From Nocardioides hwasunensis (GTDB taxonomy: Bacteria > Actinomycetota > Actinomycetes > Propionibacteriales > Nocardioidaceae), in NCBI RefSeq assembly GCF_014779665.1, contig NZ_JACXYY010000009.1:1-64000 (forward strand): 64,000 nucleotides of DNA. The letters are read 5' to 3'. The notes under the pieces are model-generated. The model ran no database searches, was not told where the DNA came from, and saw only the letters and a program-made list of their open reading frames with translations. Positions 24,839-33,683 of the stretch are shown one piece after another (position 1 is the first letter of the stretch; each line of letters begins with the position of its first letter). A program made the translations under genes and the position numbers.

Positions 24839-26746
24839 ATGCCGTCCTCCCGTCGCACGTCGAAGCGACGGCTGGTCCGGCCCGCCACTGTGATCGGCGG
24901 GCTGCTGCTCCTGCTCGTGGTGCTCGCGCTGCTGGCCATCCCGTTCCTCAAGGCCCCCGGCCATGCGGAGGGGGCGCGCGCCGACCTCGAGGCGGCGCGC
25001 ACCTCGCTCGCTGCCGGCGACGTCGACGCGGCCGCCTCGAGCGTGGACAGCGCCCGGCGTCACGCCGACCAGGTGCAGGACGCCGTGCAAGGCGTCGGGG
25101 GCGACGTCTGGAGCCTGATCCCCGTCGTGGGCCGGCCCGTGTCCGACGTACGACACCTGGGCAACGCGCTCGACCACCTCACCACCGCGGCCGAGGTCGC
25201 CGTGGACACGTGGCCGTCCGTCAACGGCAGGAGGGCCACGCTGTTCGGCAACCGCTCCGTCGACCTGCCGACGCTCGAGAAGCTCGTGGGTGCCGTCGAC
25301 GAGGCGAGCAGCAACCTCGACGCGGCTCAGGTCGAGCTCGGCGACGTCCGCGCCTCCAGCGTCGGCATCGGCACCCGGCTGGGCGACGCCCGTGACGAGG
25401 CCTCCGACATCGTGGGGCCGCTGGCCTCCGGCGCCCGCCGCGCGAAGTCCCTCACCTCCGTGCTGCCCGACCTCCTCGGCGCGGACGGTGACAAGACCTA
25501 CCTCCTGGCGCTCCTCAACCCCTCCGAGCAGCGCTTCTCCGGGGGTGCGCCGCTGACCGTGGCCCCGATCGCGGTGTCCGGCGGCAGGCTCACCATCGGC
25601 GAGGCCCGCGACACCTCCGACCCCGACCTCTACCGGGTCGGCCGGTGGCCGAAGGTCGAGGGCAACCCGTTCCACAAGGGCAAGCTGCGCCTGTCGACCG
25701 CCACCTTCGCCCCGGACTGGTCGGTGTCCGGGGAGGAGCTGCTGCGGGGTTGGGCGCGGCGCACCGGCCAGGAGACCGACGGCCTGATCGCGGTCGACGT
25801 CGTCGCGCTCGCCGACATGCTCCGGATCACCGGGCCGGTCGAGGCGCCGACCTACGGCACCCTCGACGCCTTCAACTTCACCGAGAAGATGGTCGGCGAC
25901 TACGACGCCTTCCCCGACAACGAGGCGCGACACGACCTCAACCGGGCGATCGTGCCGGTGTTCGCCGAGCGCCTGTTCCAGCCCGGCCAGGGGATCGAGA
26001 AGATCGAGTCGCTCCGGGCCTCCGCCCAGGGCCGCCACTTCGCGCTCTGGATGCGCGACCCGGACGTGCAGTCGGCGGTCGCCGACACGGGGCTGGCGGG
26101 CGACCTCTCCGACACCGGCAACGACTACGTCGCGGTGTTCAACCAGAACACCAACCAGTCCAAGGCCGACTACTGGCAGCGCCGCACGGTCACCAGTGAC
26201 GTACGGCTGCGCGAGGACGGCTCGGCGAAGGTCCGGATGACGATCTCGGTCTTCAACGACTCGCCGCCCTACGGTGCCGACCAGATCTACGGCGACCCGC
26301 GCGGCGGCAGCAGCCGCACCCGCTGGAACGGCATGACGATCGGGGTCTTCCTGCCCTCGGACGTCGAGGTCACCGCCGCCACCTCCGCCGGCAGGCAGCA
26401 GGGCCTCCGGACCTTCGACTACTACGGCCGCCCCTACAAGCTGCTCCGGATGACGCTGCCACCGCAGGCGACGCGCGAGGCCGTGCTCGAGTACGTCGTC
26501 CCGGCCGCCGCGCTCGCGCCCGGTGACGGCACCCTCACCTACCGTCTCGCCGCCACGCCGCAGGGGCTGGTGACGCCCGAGGCCCTCACGGTCCAGGTGC
26601 GGTGGCCCGACGGCTACGACGTGTCCGACCTGCCCGAGGGGTGGACCCGCTCCGGCCCCGGACGGGCGAGGTACGACTCACCGGGACTGGTGACGCAGCC
26701 GAGCTTCAGCCTCACCGGCTCGGTCACGGCGGCCGGGTCGCCCTAG
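24839..26746 (+). CDS. DUF4012 membrane-anchored protein
   Basis: This 635-residue protein has a basic N-terminus (SSRRTSKRRLVRP), one transmembrane helix rich in Leu/Val (residues about 18-38), then a large extracellular region. It includes a helical linker and the DUF4012 core (TYLLALLNPSEQRFSGGAP and VFNQNTNQSKADYWQRR). DUF4012 proteins recur in polysaccharide gene clusters, but their activity is unknown. I prefer the ATG at 24839 to the one at 24830 because a CACGAT box ends 7 bases before it. Its TAG stop forms part of the rfbB -10 box. Confidence 0.8.
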   Translation: MPSSRRTSKRRLVRPATVIGGLLLLLVVLALLAIPFLKAPGHAEGARADLEAARTSLAAGDVDAAASSVDSARRHADQVQDAVQGVGGDVWSLIPVVGRPVSDVRHLGNALDHLTTAAEVAVDTWPSVNGRRATLFGNRSVDLPTLEKLVGAVDEASSNLDAAQVELGDVRASSVGIGTRLGDARDEASDIVGPLASGARRAKSLTSVLPDLLGADGDKTYLLALLNPSEQRFSGGAPLTVAPIAVSGGRLTIGEARDTSDPDLYRVGRWPKVEGNPFHKGKLRLSTATFAPDWSVSGEELLRGWARRTGQETDGLIAVDVVALADMLRITGPVEAPTYGTLDAFNFTEKMVGDYDAFPDNEARHDLNRAIVPVFAERLFQPGQGIEKIESLRASAQGRHFALWMRDPDVQSAVADTGLAGDLSDTGNDYVAVFNQNTNQSKADYWQRRTVTSDVRLREDGSAKVRMTISVFNDSPPYGADQIYGDPRGGSSRTRWNGMTIGVFLPSDVEVTAATSAGRQQGLRTFDYYGRPYKLLRMTLPPQATREAVLEYVVPAAALAPGDGTLTYRLAATPQGLVTPEALTVQVRWPDGYDVSDLPEGWTRSGPGRARYDSPGLVTQPSFSLTGSVTAAGSP

Positions 26747-26749
26747 ACT
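26744..26749 (+). promoter_or_regulatory. Leaderless -10 box of rfbB overlapping the upstream stop codon
   Basis: TAGACT ends 7 bases before the rfbB ATG. Its first three bases are the TAG stop of the DUF4012 gene, so promoter and stop codon share DNA. The same arrangement occurs at 49077-49082 (fur stop and ygfZ -10). Confidence 0.6.
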
Positions 26750-26756
26750 CCCGGCC

Positions 26757-27755
26757 ATGGAACGCCTTCTCGTGACCGGGGGCGCGGGGTTCATCGGGTC
26801 GAACTTCGTGCACCACCTCGTCGAGCACACCGACCTCACCATCACCGTCCTCGACAAGCTCACCTACGCCGCCTCGAAGGAGTCGCTCGCCGGCCTCCCC
26901 GAGGACCGGGTGCAGCTGGTCGTCGGCGACATCGCCGACGAGGACACCGTCGACCCGCTGGTGGCGGCGCACGACGCGGTCGTCCACTACGCGGCGGAGT
27001 CGCACAACGACAACTCGCTGCACGACCCGAGCCCGTTCATCAGGACGAACATCCTCGGCACCTACACGATCCTCGAGGCCGTGCGGAAGCACGACAAGCG
27101 CCTCCACCACGTCTCGACCGACGAGGTCTACGGCGACCTCGAGCTCGACGACCCGAAGCGGTTCACCGAGGACACCCCCTACAACCCGTCCTCCCCCTAC
27201 TCCGCGTCCAAGGCCGGCTCCGACCACCTGGTCCGCGCGTGGGTCCGCAGCTTCGGCGTGCAGGCGACGGTGTCGAACTGCTCCAACAACTACGGGCCCT
27301 GGCAGCACATCGAGAAGTTCATCCCACGCCAGATCACCAACGTCATCGACGGCATCCGCCCCAAGCTCTACGGCTCCGGCGAGAACGTGCGTGACTGGAT
27401 CCACGCCGACGACCACTCCTCGGCCGTGCTGACGATCCTGACCACGGGTGAGATCGGCGAGACCTACCTCATCGGCGCCGACGGCGAGAAGAACAACCTC
27501 GAGGTCGTCCGCCTCATCCTGAGCCTCATGGGCCAGCCCGCGGACGCGTTCGACCACGTCACCGACCGCGCCGGCCACGACATGCGCTACGCCATCGAGT
27601 CGGGCAAGCTGCGCCAGGAGCTCGGCTGGAGCCCGCAGTTCCAGGACTTCGAGTCCGGCCTGGCCAGCACCATCGAGTGGTACCAGCAGCACGAGGACTG
27701 GTGGCGTCCCCACAAGGACGCCACGGAGGCGAAGTACCGGGAGCTGGGCCAGTGA
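26757..27755 (+). CDS. rfbB: dTDP-glucose 4,6-dehydratase
   Basis: This 332-residue extended SDR has GGAGFIGSNFVHHLV, HYAAESHNDNS, the catalytic STDEVYGDLE (Asp-Glu pair), SPYSASKAGSDH (YxxxK) and NNYGPWQHIEKFIP. It makes dTDP-4-keto-6-deoxyglucose for rhamnose synthesis. The next gene, an epimerase-reductase fusion, starts inside its stop codon (GTGA), so the rest of the pathway is coupled. Confidence 0.97.
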   Translation: MERLLVTGGAGFIGSNFVHHLVEHTDLTITVLDKLTYAASKESLAGLPEDRVQLVVGDIADEDTVDPLVAAHDAVVHYAAESHNDNSLHDPSPFIRTNILGTYTILEAVRKHDKRLHHVSTDEVYGDLELDDPKRFTEDTPYNPSSPYSASKAGSDHLVRAWVRSFGVQATVSNCSNNYGPWQHIEKFIPRQITNVIDGIRPKLYGSGENVRDWIHADDHSSAVLTILTTGEIGETYLIGADGEKNNLEVVRLILSLMGQPADAFDHVTDRAGHDMRYAIESGKLRQELGWSPQFQDFESGLASTIEWYQQHEDWWRPHKDATEAKYRELGQ

Positions 27756-29152
27756 GCCTTCCCTCCCTGGAGACCACGCCCATACCCGGGCTGGTCGTGG
27801 TCCGGCTCGACCGACGCGACGACGACCGCGGGTTCTTCAAGGAGAACTGGCAGCGCGAGAAGATGCTCGCGATCGGCCTGCCCGACTTCGGGCCGGTCCA
27901 GAACAACGTCTCCTTCAACAGCGACCGGGGCGTCACCCGGGGCATCCACACCGAGCCGTGGGACAAGTTCGTCTCCCTGGCCACCGGCCGGATCTTCGGT
28001 GCGTGGGTCGACATGCGCGAGGGCGAGACCTTCGGCGCGACGTTCTCCCTGGAGATGGACACCTCCGTCGCGGTCTTCGTGCCGCGCGGCGTCGGCAACA
28101 GCTACCAGACCCTCGAGGACGCGACGGCCTACACCTACCTGGTCAACGAGCACTGGCGACCGGGCATCGCCTACCCCGCCCTCGCGCTCAGCGACCCGAC
28201 GGTGGCGATCGAGTGGCCGATCCCGCTGACCGAGGCGATCATCAGCGAGAAGGACCAGCACAACCCGTCGCTCGACCCCGGCACCGCGATCCCGGCCAGG
28301 AAGGTCCTGGTGCTCGGGGCCGGCGGCCAGCTCGGCCGGGCCTTCGCCGAGGCCTTCCCCGCCGCCGACACCCGTACGCGGAGCGAGCTCGACGTGACCG
28401 ACGCAGCGGCCGTGGCCGACTTCCCGTGGCACGACTACGGCGTCGTCCTCAACGCGGCGGCGTACACCGCGGTCGACGTCGCCGAGACCGCGGAGGGCCG
28501 GGTCGCGGCGTGGGCAGCCAACGTGACTGGCCCCGCCACCCTCGCCGGACTGGCCCGCCAGCACGGGTTCACCCTCGTCCACTTCTCCTCCGACTACGTC
28601 TTCGACGGCACCGCCGGGCTCGAGCCCGGCCACCTCGAGGACGAGGCCCTCTCACCGCTGGGCGTCTACGGCCAGTCGAAGGCGGCCGGCGACGTGGCGG
28701 TCGGGCTCGCGCCGCGCCACTACGTGCTGCGGACGTCGTGGGTGATCGGCGATGGCAAGAACTTCGTGCGCACCATGCAGTCGCTCGCCGAGAAGGGCGT
28801 CTCGCCCAGCGTCGTCGACGACCAGGTCGGCCGGCTGACCTTCACCGGCGAGCTGGTCCGGGCCACGCAGCACCTGCTCGACTCCGACGCGCCCTTCGGC
28901 ACCTACCACCTCTCCAACGGCGGTCCGGCGATGTCGTGGCGCGAGATCGCGCAGGCCGTCTTCGAGCGCTCCGGACGCAGCGCGGACGACGTGTCCGGCA
29001 CCAGCACGGCGGCGTACGCCGAGGGGGTGCTGGCGCAGGGGAACCCGTTCGCGCCGCGCCCGCTGAACTCCGCGCTGTCGCTGGACAAGATCCGCGCCAC
29101 CGGCTTCGAGCCCGAGGACGCGCTGGTCGCGCTGGACCGCTACCTGGCCTGA
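27752..29152 (+). CDS. rfbCD: Fused dTDP-4-keto-rhamnose 3,5-epimerase / dTDP-4-keto-rhamnose reductase
   Basis: This 466-residue protein combines two enzymes. Residues about 1-180 are an RmlC-type cupin (DDRGFFKENW, RGIHTEPWDKFVSLATG, VPRGVGNSYQTLED). From about 190 an RmlD reductase follows (VLVLGAGGQLGRAF, NAAAYTAVDVAE, FSSDYVFDGT, SPLGVYGQSK). Together they finish dTDP-L-rhamnose. The fusion is known in actinobacteria. In the cupin, the HGF-type segment common in RmlC reads VGNSY here, so one usual His is replaced. The GTG start overlaps the rfbB stop. Confidence 0.92.
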   Translation: MSLPSLETTPIPGLVVVRLDRRDDDRGFFKENWQREKMLAIGLPDFGPVQNNVSFNSDRGVTRGIHTEPWDKFVSLATGRIFGAWVDMREGETFGATFSLEMDTSVAVFVPRGVGNSYQTLEDATAYTYLVNEHWRPGIAYPALALSDPTVAIEWPIPLTEAIISEKDQHNPSLDPGTAIPARKVLVLGAGGQLGRAFAEAFPAADTRTRSELDVTDAAAVADFPWHDYGVVLNAAAYTAVDVAETAEGRVAAWAANVTGPATLAGLARQHGFTLVHFSSDYVFDGTAGLEPGHLEDEALSPLGVYGQSKAAGDVAVGLAPRHYVLRTSWVIGDGKNFVRTMQSLAEKGVSPSVVDDQVGRLTFTGELVRATQHLLDSDAPFGTYHLSNGGPAMSWREIAQAVFERSGRSADDVSGTSTAAYAEGVLAQGNPFAPRPLNSALSLDKIRATGFEPEDALVALDRYLA

Positions 29153-29163
29153 GGCCGGCGCGC

Positions 29164-29457
29164 TCAGCGTCGGCCCGAGGTGACCTCGCGCAGCGCGGGA
29201 CGGACGTCGGCGAGGTAGACGAGCGCGGCGATCGTGAAGATCAGGCTGATGATGTTGAGCGGCGATCCCAGCAGGATCAGCTGGGCGGCGAACCCGAGCC
29301 CGGTGATGAGGCACCACGCCTGCTTGGTGAGCTTGCCCGCGGCGTGGTAGGCCTCGGCGGAGTAGGTGACGGCGTTGACGAACGCGAAGCCCTTGATCGC
29401 GATGGCCGCCACCAGCACGACCAGCATCAGCCAGCTCTCGAAGATCCACGGGTTCAC
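29164..29457 (-). CDS. DUF2516 small membrane protein
   Basis: This 97-residue protein has two or three hydrophobic helices (WLMLVVLVAAIAIKGFAFVNAV, WCLITGLGFAAQLIL, IISLIFTIAALVYLADV) and matches the actinobacterial DUF2516 family of unknown function. It uses a GTG start with a TACGCT box 6 bases upstream, so it is probably leaderless. It ends convergent with the rfbCD fusion. Confidence 0.8.
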   Translation of the reverse strand: MNPWIFESWLMLVVLVAAIAIKGFAFVNAVTYSAEAYHAAGKLTKQAWCLITGLGFAAQLILLGSPLNIISLIFTIAALVYLADVRPALREVTSGRR

Positions 29458-29483
29458 GGGACCAGCGTAGGGCCACCGACGAA

Positions 29484-29515
29484 AAGGACCCCCACCACGA
29501 CGGGCGGGGGTCCTT
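29484..29515. terminator. Hairpin terminator after the HbhA-like gene
   Basis: A 10-bp perfect stem (AAGGACCCCC/GGGGGTCCTT) has a 12-base loop. It is flanked by A-rich and T/C-rich sequence, and lies past the stop of the HbhA-like gene and before the DUF2516 promoter. Confidence 0.8.
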
Positions 29516-29559
29516 CCTCAGAACAGCATGAGCTGGCCTGCGTGCGGGTCGACCGCTCT

Positions 29560-30303
29560 TCAGCCGCCGACCTTCTCGGCGGCGTCGGCGACGGCCTTGG
29601 CCGCGCTGGCGGCCGTCTTCGTCGCGGACGTCGCGGTGGCCTTGGCGCTGCCCTGGGCGGTGGCGGTCTTCTTCGCGGCGCTCTTGCGGGCGGTGGTGGC
29701 CGCCCCCTTCTTGGCCGCAGCCGCCCTGGTCGCCTTCTTGGCGGTGGGCCTCGGCTTCGGGGCGGCCTTGGTCGCAGCGGTCCTGTCGGCAGCGGCGGCG
29801 GTGGCGTCGGCGGCCTTCTCGGCCTGGGTCGCGGTGGTCTTCGCCTTCGCGACCGTGGTCCTGGCGGACTTCACCGTGGCGGTCGTCGACTCCTGGCGGC
29901 GGATCCGCCCGACGAGCGACTCCCCGCGCTTGACCAGGTCGGCGTAGGTCGCGTTGGCGACGGCGACGTTGTCGTCGACGAGCGTGGAGACCTTGGACGG
30001 GTAGGCCTGGAGGTCCGCGACGCGAGCCTCGACGGCCGCGCGGCGTGCCTGGGCGTCCTTGGCGATCGCGTCGACGCGGGCGCTCACCACGCTGACGGCC
30101 TGCGTACGCAGGGCCTGGGGGTCCGAGGCGGTGCGAGCAGCCGACTTCTGGGCGGCCGCGAGGCGCGCCTCGACGGCGGACAGACGCTTCTGGACGTCGG
30201 CGACGGCCTCGCGGACGACGCCGACGGCGAGGTCGGTGGCGCCGACGCCCGCGAGGACGGGCTTGAGGGCTTCGGTCTTGATGTCGAACTTGGCGGTGGC
30301 CAT
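29560..30303 (-). CDS. hbhA: Heparin-binding haemagglutinin-like / Lys-Ala-rich tail protein
   Basis: This 247-residue protein has a helical N-terminal part (MATAKFDIKTEALKPVLAGVGATDLAV; coiled-coil heptads to about 150) and a C-terminal tail made of Lys/Ala/Thr repeats such as KKATRAAAAKKGAATTARK. This two-part build matches mycobacterial HbhA, a surface adhesin that also binds lipid and DNA; histone-like tails look similar. The XRE regulator beside it, as in Rv0474-Rv0475, supports the HbhA reading. AAGGAG lies 6 bases before the ATG. Confidence 0.75.
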   Translation of the reverse strand: MATAKFDIKTEALKPVLAGVGATDLAVGVVREAVADVQKRLSAVEARLAAAQKSAARTASDPQALRTQAVSVVSARVDAIAKDAQARRAAVEARVADLQAYPSKVSTLVDDNVAVANATYADLVKRGESLVGRIRRQESTTATVKSARTTVAKAKTTATQAEKAADATAAAADRTAATKAAPKPRPTAKKATRAAAAKKGAATTARKSAAKKTATAQGSAKATATSATKTAASAAKAVADAAEKVGG

Positions 30304-30344
30304 GTCGTTCTCCTTCTGGTGGGTGGGTGCTGGTCGGTGGTGCA

Positions 30345-30767
30345 TCACTGGGGGGCCTGCGCGTCGCGCTCGTTGAGCGCGAGGAACGAGGCGTAGACGT
30401 CGAGCAGCGAGTGCTTCTGGCGCTCGGTGAGACCGGCGTCGGCGAGGATCGCGAGCTCGACGGAGCCGGTCTCGCCGGCGTCGGGGTGGACGATCCCGGC
30501 GCGGACGTAGAGCTGTTCGGCCGAGACGCGGAGCGCGCGCGCCAGCTGCTGCAGCACCTCGGCCGACGGCTTGCGCAGGCCGCGCTCGATCTGGCTGAGG
30601 TAGGGGTTGCTCACCCCGACCTGGTCGGCCAGCTGCCGCAGCGAGAGGCTCGCGGCCAGGCGCTGCTCCTTGAGGTAGTCACCGAGGGTGCCGATGGATC
30701 CGGCGACCGCCTTCCCCGCCTTCTTGCTGACGGGCCTGCCTGTCGACGTGCTCGTGTCCCTGGCCAT
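30345..30767 (-). CDS. XRE family transcriptional regulator (HbhA partner)
   Basis: This 140-residue protein has an XRE helix-turn-helix (about 30-85: LKEQRLAASLSLRQLADQ and VSNPYLSQIERGLRKPSAEVL) preceded by a basic tail and followed by a helical C-terminal part. It is 41 bases upstream of the HbhA-like gene and co-oriented, the same order as Rv0474-Rv0475 in Mycobacterium tuberculosis. A perfect operator candidate lies 11 bases before its start, so autoregulation of the pair is likely. Confidence 0.85.
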   Translation of the reverse strand: MARDTSTSTGRPVSKKAGKAVAGSIGTLGDYLKEQRLAASLSLRQLADQVGVSNPYLSQIERGLRKPSAEVLQQLARALRVSAEQLYVRAGIVHPDAGETGSVELAILADAGLTERQKHSLLDVYASFLALNERDAQAPQ

Positions 30768-30778
30768 GCCTCCAGTGT

Positions 30779-30794
30779 GCTAACACGAGTTAGC
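30779..30794. promoter_or_regulatory. Inverted-repeat operator before the XRE-hbhA pair
   Basis: GCTAAC-ACGA-GTTAGC is a perfect 6-4-6 inverted repeat 11 bases upstream of the XRE start, a position suited to autorepression. The flanking DNA is unusually AT-rich (CGAAACACAAACTC). Confidence 0.65.
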
Positions 30795-30861
30795 GAAACA
30801 CAAACTCTCGACCGGTGACGGTCCTCACAAATCCTGGAAGCAGGAGGGCTGCAGGCGCTAG

Positions 30862-31848
30862 CTAGAAGGCAGCACGGATCTCGCCGACCGGCTTCCCGCC
30901 GCCCAGCAGCTCGAGCCGGCCGGTGCTCAGGACCGCCTCGGCGTCGACGCCGTCCTCGGCCAGGAGCCCCGAGCGACGCAGCGCCTCGGCCATCAGCACC
31001 GGGCGCACCCGGGGGGCACCGTCGTCGGTCTTGAGCGCCCACGCACGCCCGTCGGGCAGCGCCACCGCGTAGCAGGACTCGGCGCCGGCCTTGCCGATCA
31101 GGCCCGGAACCGCCCGGTGGAGCGTGAGCTCGTCTCGCGTGGTGCCGCTGACGAGCTCCGGGTGCGAGCGGATCGCCTCCGCGATGCGGTGCTCCGGTCC
31201 GTCGGCCGCGGTCGCCAGCCTCGCGAATGCGCGGGCCAGCCCGGTGAGGGAGGTGGAGAGCAGCGGTGCGCCGCAGCCGTCGATCGCGACCGTGGTCACC
31301 GGCTCGCCGGTCAGCCGGGCGAAGGTGTCGAGCATGGCGAGCTGCAGCGGGTGGTGGGGGTCGAGGTAGGTCGTGGTGTCCCACCCCATGTGCACGCAGG
31401 TGGCGAGCATCGCGGCGTGCTTGCCCGAGCAGTTCATCAGGATCGGCGTCCGCGACCCCCCGGCGCGGATCACCGACTCCCGGGCGGCGTCGTCGAGGGG
31501 GAAGTCCGCGGGCGTCTGGAGGGCCGTCTCGTCGAGGCCCGCCGAGGCGAGCGTGCGGCGCACGCCCTCGACGTGGATCGGCTCGCCGGAGTGGGAGGCG
31601 CAGGCCAGTGCCAACAGGTCGGCGGGGAGGTCCAGGCCGAGCTCGACCATCGCCAGCGCCTGGATCGGCTTGTTGCTCGAGCGGGGCAGCACGGGCGCCG
31701 TCACCTCGCCGACGGACCAGTCGATGCTGCCGTCGGCAGCGAGCGCGACGATCGAGCCGTAGTGGTGACCCTCCACGAAGCCGGAGCGGACGATCTCGGC
31801 GACGACCGGCAGGCCCGGGCGCTCGACAGTGGTGACGGCAGACGACAT
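30862..31848 (-). CDS. L-asparaginase II family protein
   Basis: This 328-residue protein belongs to the asparaginase_II family (serine beta-lactamase-like fold). Signs are VRSGFVEGHHYGSIVAL, PVLPRSSNKPIQALAMVE with the catalytic SxxK, and NCSGKHAAMLATC. It hydrolyses asparagine to aspartate and ammonia. The ATG has a TAGCCT box 6 bases upstream, so it is probably leaderless. It is divergent from the APS kinase gene with 40 bases between starts. Confidence 0.9.
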   Translation of the reverse strand: MSSAVTTVERPGLPVVAEIVRSGFVEGHHYGSIVALAADGSIDWSVGEVTAPVLPRSSNKPIQALAMVELGLDLPADLLALACASHSGEPIHVEGVRRTLASAGLDETALQTPADFPLDDAARESVIRAGGSRTPILMNCSGKHAAMLATCVHMGWDTTTYLDPHHPLQLAMLDTFARLTGEPVTTVAIDGCGAPLLSTSLTGLARAFARLATAADGPEHRIAEAIRSHPELVSGTTRDELTLHRAVPGLIGKAGAESCYAVALPDGRAWALKTDDGAPRVRPVLMAEALRRSGLLAEDGVDAEAVLSTGRLELLGGGKPVGEIRAAF

Positions 31849-31888
31849 GCGGGCAGGCTACTCAAGCCTCGGGTGAGAGGATGCGCGG

Positions 31889-33109
31889 GTGATCCAGCAC
31901 TGCCCCACGCCGACCGAGCTCGACGACCTGGAGCTCCTCGTCTCCGGCGCCTACGCGCCGACCACCGGCTTCAACGAGCCCGCGAGCCTCATCACCCTCG
32001 ACCTTCCCGACGGGGTGAGCGAGGCCGAGCTGGTCGACCCCGAGGGACTCCCCCTCGCCCGCGTCACGGCCGACGGGAGCGTGCAGCCCCTCGCGCACGC
32101 CGAGTACGGACCCTTCCGCCGGCTGCACCTCACGCCGGCGCGGGTGCGTGAGCAGCACGCGGGCGCCACGTTCGTGCCGGTCGTGGACGCCCTGACCGAC
32201 GCCGACCTCGACGACGTCCGGAGGTTGGGCCGCGTGGTGCTGGTGGCGCTGACGGGCACCGGCACCGCCGCCCTCTCCCCCGTCGCGCTCGTGCGGGCCA
32301 CCCTGGCCGCTGCCGACCTGCTCGACGACGCCAGCGTGGTCGCCGTACCCCTCCCCTCCCACGGCGATGCCGAGGCCGACCACGCCCTGGGCGTGCGGGT
32401 CATCGCGACGTACGCCGGTGACGACCCCGTGCACGCGCTCCCCTCGCGCGGGGTGGGCAGCGAGGCCGGTGACACCGAGACCGACGACTACCCCGTGTCC
32501 ATCGCCGCCATCGTCGAGGAGGACCGGCCCGAGCCCGAGGACCAGGGCCTCGTCCTCTTCTTCACCGGCCTGTCCGGCAGCGGCAAGTCCACGCTCGCCC
32601 GGGCGCTGATGGATCTCCTGCTCGAGCAGGGCGGCCGCTCGGCCACCAGCCTCGACGGCGACGTCGTGCGCCGGCACCTCTCCGCAGGGCTGACCTTCTC
32701 GAAGGCCGACCGGGAGACCAACATCCGCCGCATCGGCTGGGTGGCCGCTGAGATCGCCCGGCACGGCGGGGTCGCCGTGTGCTCGCCGATCGCGCCCTTC
32801 GCCGAGACCCGCGAGCAGGTGCGGGAGATGGTGGAGTCCGCCGGCGGTGCGTTCTTCCTCGTCCACGTCGCCACGCCGCTCGAGGAGTGCGAGCGCCGCG
32901 ACCGCAAGGGGCTCTACGCCAAGGCTCGTGCCGGCCAGATCCCCGAGTTCACCGGCATCTCCTCGCCCTACGACGAGCCCGAGGACCCTGCCGTCCGCGT
33001 CGACACGACGGGCCGGAGCATCGAGGACGCCCTCGACGACGTGCTGGTCGCGCTCGACGAGGCCGGCTACCTGCACCTGACCCAGGGCCCTGCCCGAGCC
33101 GATGCCTGA
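31889..33109 (+). CDS. cysC: APS kinase with N-terminal ATP-sulfurylase-like domain
   Basis: This 406-residue protein has a C-terminal APS kinase (from about 220: FFTGLSGSGKSTLARAL P-loop, LDGDVVRRHLSAGLTFSK, NIRRIGWVAAEIARHGG, GLYAKARAG). It turns adenylyl sulfate into PAPS. The N-terminal 190 residues keep the outline of the ATP sulfurylase PUA-like domain (LDDLELLVSGAYAPTTGF) but have lost the usual catalytic HxGH and QxRN signatures, so this half is probably inactive and regulatory. The GTG start has GAGGAT 6 bases upstream. It overlaps the phosphatase gene. Sulfate activation itself is by cysDN at 37.3 kb. Confidence 0.85.
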   Translation: MIQHCPTPTELDDLELLVSGAYAPTTGFNEPASLITLDLPDGVSEAELVDPEGLPLARVTADGSVQPLAHAEYGPFRRLHLTPARVREQHAGATFVPVVDALTDADLDDVRRLGRVVLVALTGTGTAALSPVALVRATLAAADLLDDASVVAVPLPSHGDAEADHALGVRVIATYAGDDPVHALPSRGVGSEAGDTETDDYPVSIAAIVEEDRPEPEDQGLVLFFTGLSGSGKSTLARALMDLLLEQGGRSATSLDGDVVRRHLSAGLTFSKADRETNIRRIGWVAAEIARHGGVAVCSPIAPFAETREQVREMVESAGGAFFLVHVATPLEECERRDRKGLYAKARAGQIPEFTGISSPYDEPEDPAVRVDTTGRSIEDALDDVLVALDEAGYLHLTQGPARADA

Positions 33110-33683
33110 GCCGCTGTCGGTGCTCTTCGTGTGCACCGCCAACATCTGCCGCTCACCTGCGATGGAGCTGGTCGCGCGCGACCTCGCCGGCGCGGCCGAC
33201 GTCGTCTTCCGCAGCTGCGGCACCCATGCCCGCGACGGTGAGCCGATGGACGCCGCGATGGCCGCCACCCTTCCCGCCGGCATGGCCGACGGGTTCCGCA
33301 GCCGACGCCTGACCGGCTCGCTGCTCGCGAGTGCCGACCTGGTGCTCACCGCCCAGGCGGTGCACCGGCAGCACATCCTCGACGACCACCCGCGGCTCCA
33401 CCGCAGGCTGTTCACCCTGGGCCAGTTCGCCGCCACCCTCGCGTCCGATGCCGCAGGTGACCTCGCGGACCTGAGCGGGCGGGACCTGATCGCCGCCGCC
33501 GGGCAGCGACGCGTCCACTCCGTCCCGGAGCACGACGTCGCCGACCCCTACCGGCGGGGGAAGAAGGCATCGGCCCAGGCAACCGGCACAATCACGACCA
33601 TGTTGAGCGACATCGTTCCGCGGCTGGTCGGCACCACGTGGCCCGAGGGCCGCCGGGCCGCGCGCGAGGGTGAGGACGCCTGA
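33102..33683 (+). CDS. Low-molecular-weight protein tyrosine phosphatase-like protein
   Basis: This 193-residue protein has the LMW-PTP P-loop VCTANICRS (Cys11, Arg17, CX5R) and a distal DVADPY loop supplying the acid. Such proteins either dephosphorylate Tyr/Arg or, in sulfur gene clusters, belong to the wider arsenate-reductase-like fold. It overlaps the APS kinase gene by 8 bases and the TauE gene by one, so it is firmly part of the sulfur operon. A role for 3'-phospho-nucleotides is not supported by the motif. Confidence 0.82.
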   Translation: MPEPLSVLFVCTANICRSPAMELVARDLAGAADVVFRSCGTHARDGEPMDAAMAATLPAGMADGFRSRRLTGSLLASADLVLTAQAVHRQHILDDHPRLHRRLFTLGQFAATLASDAAGDLADLSGRDLIAAAGQRRVHSVPEHDVADPYRRGKKASAQATGTITTMLSDIVPRLVGTTWPEGRRAAREGEDA

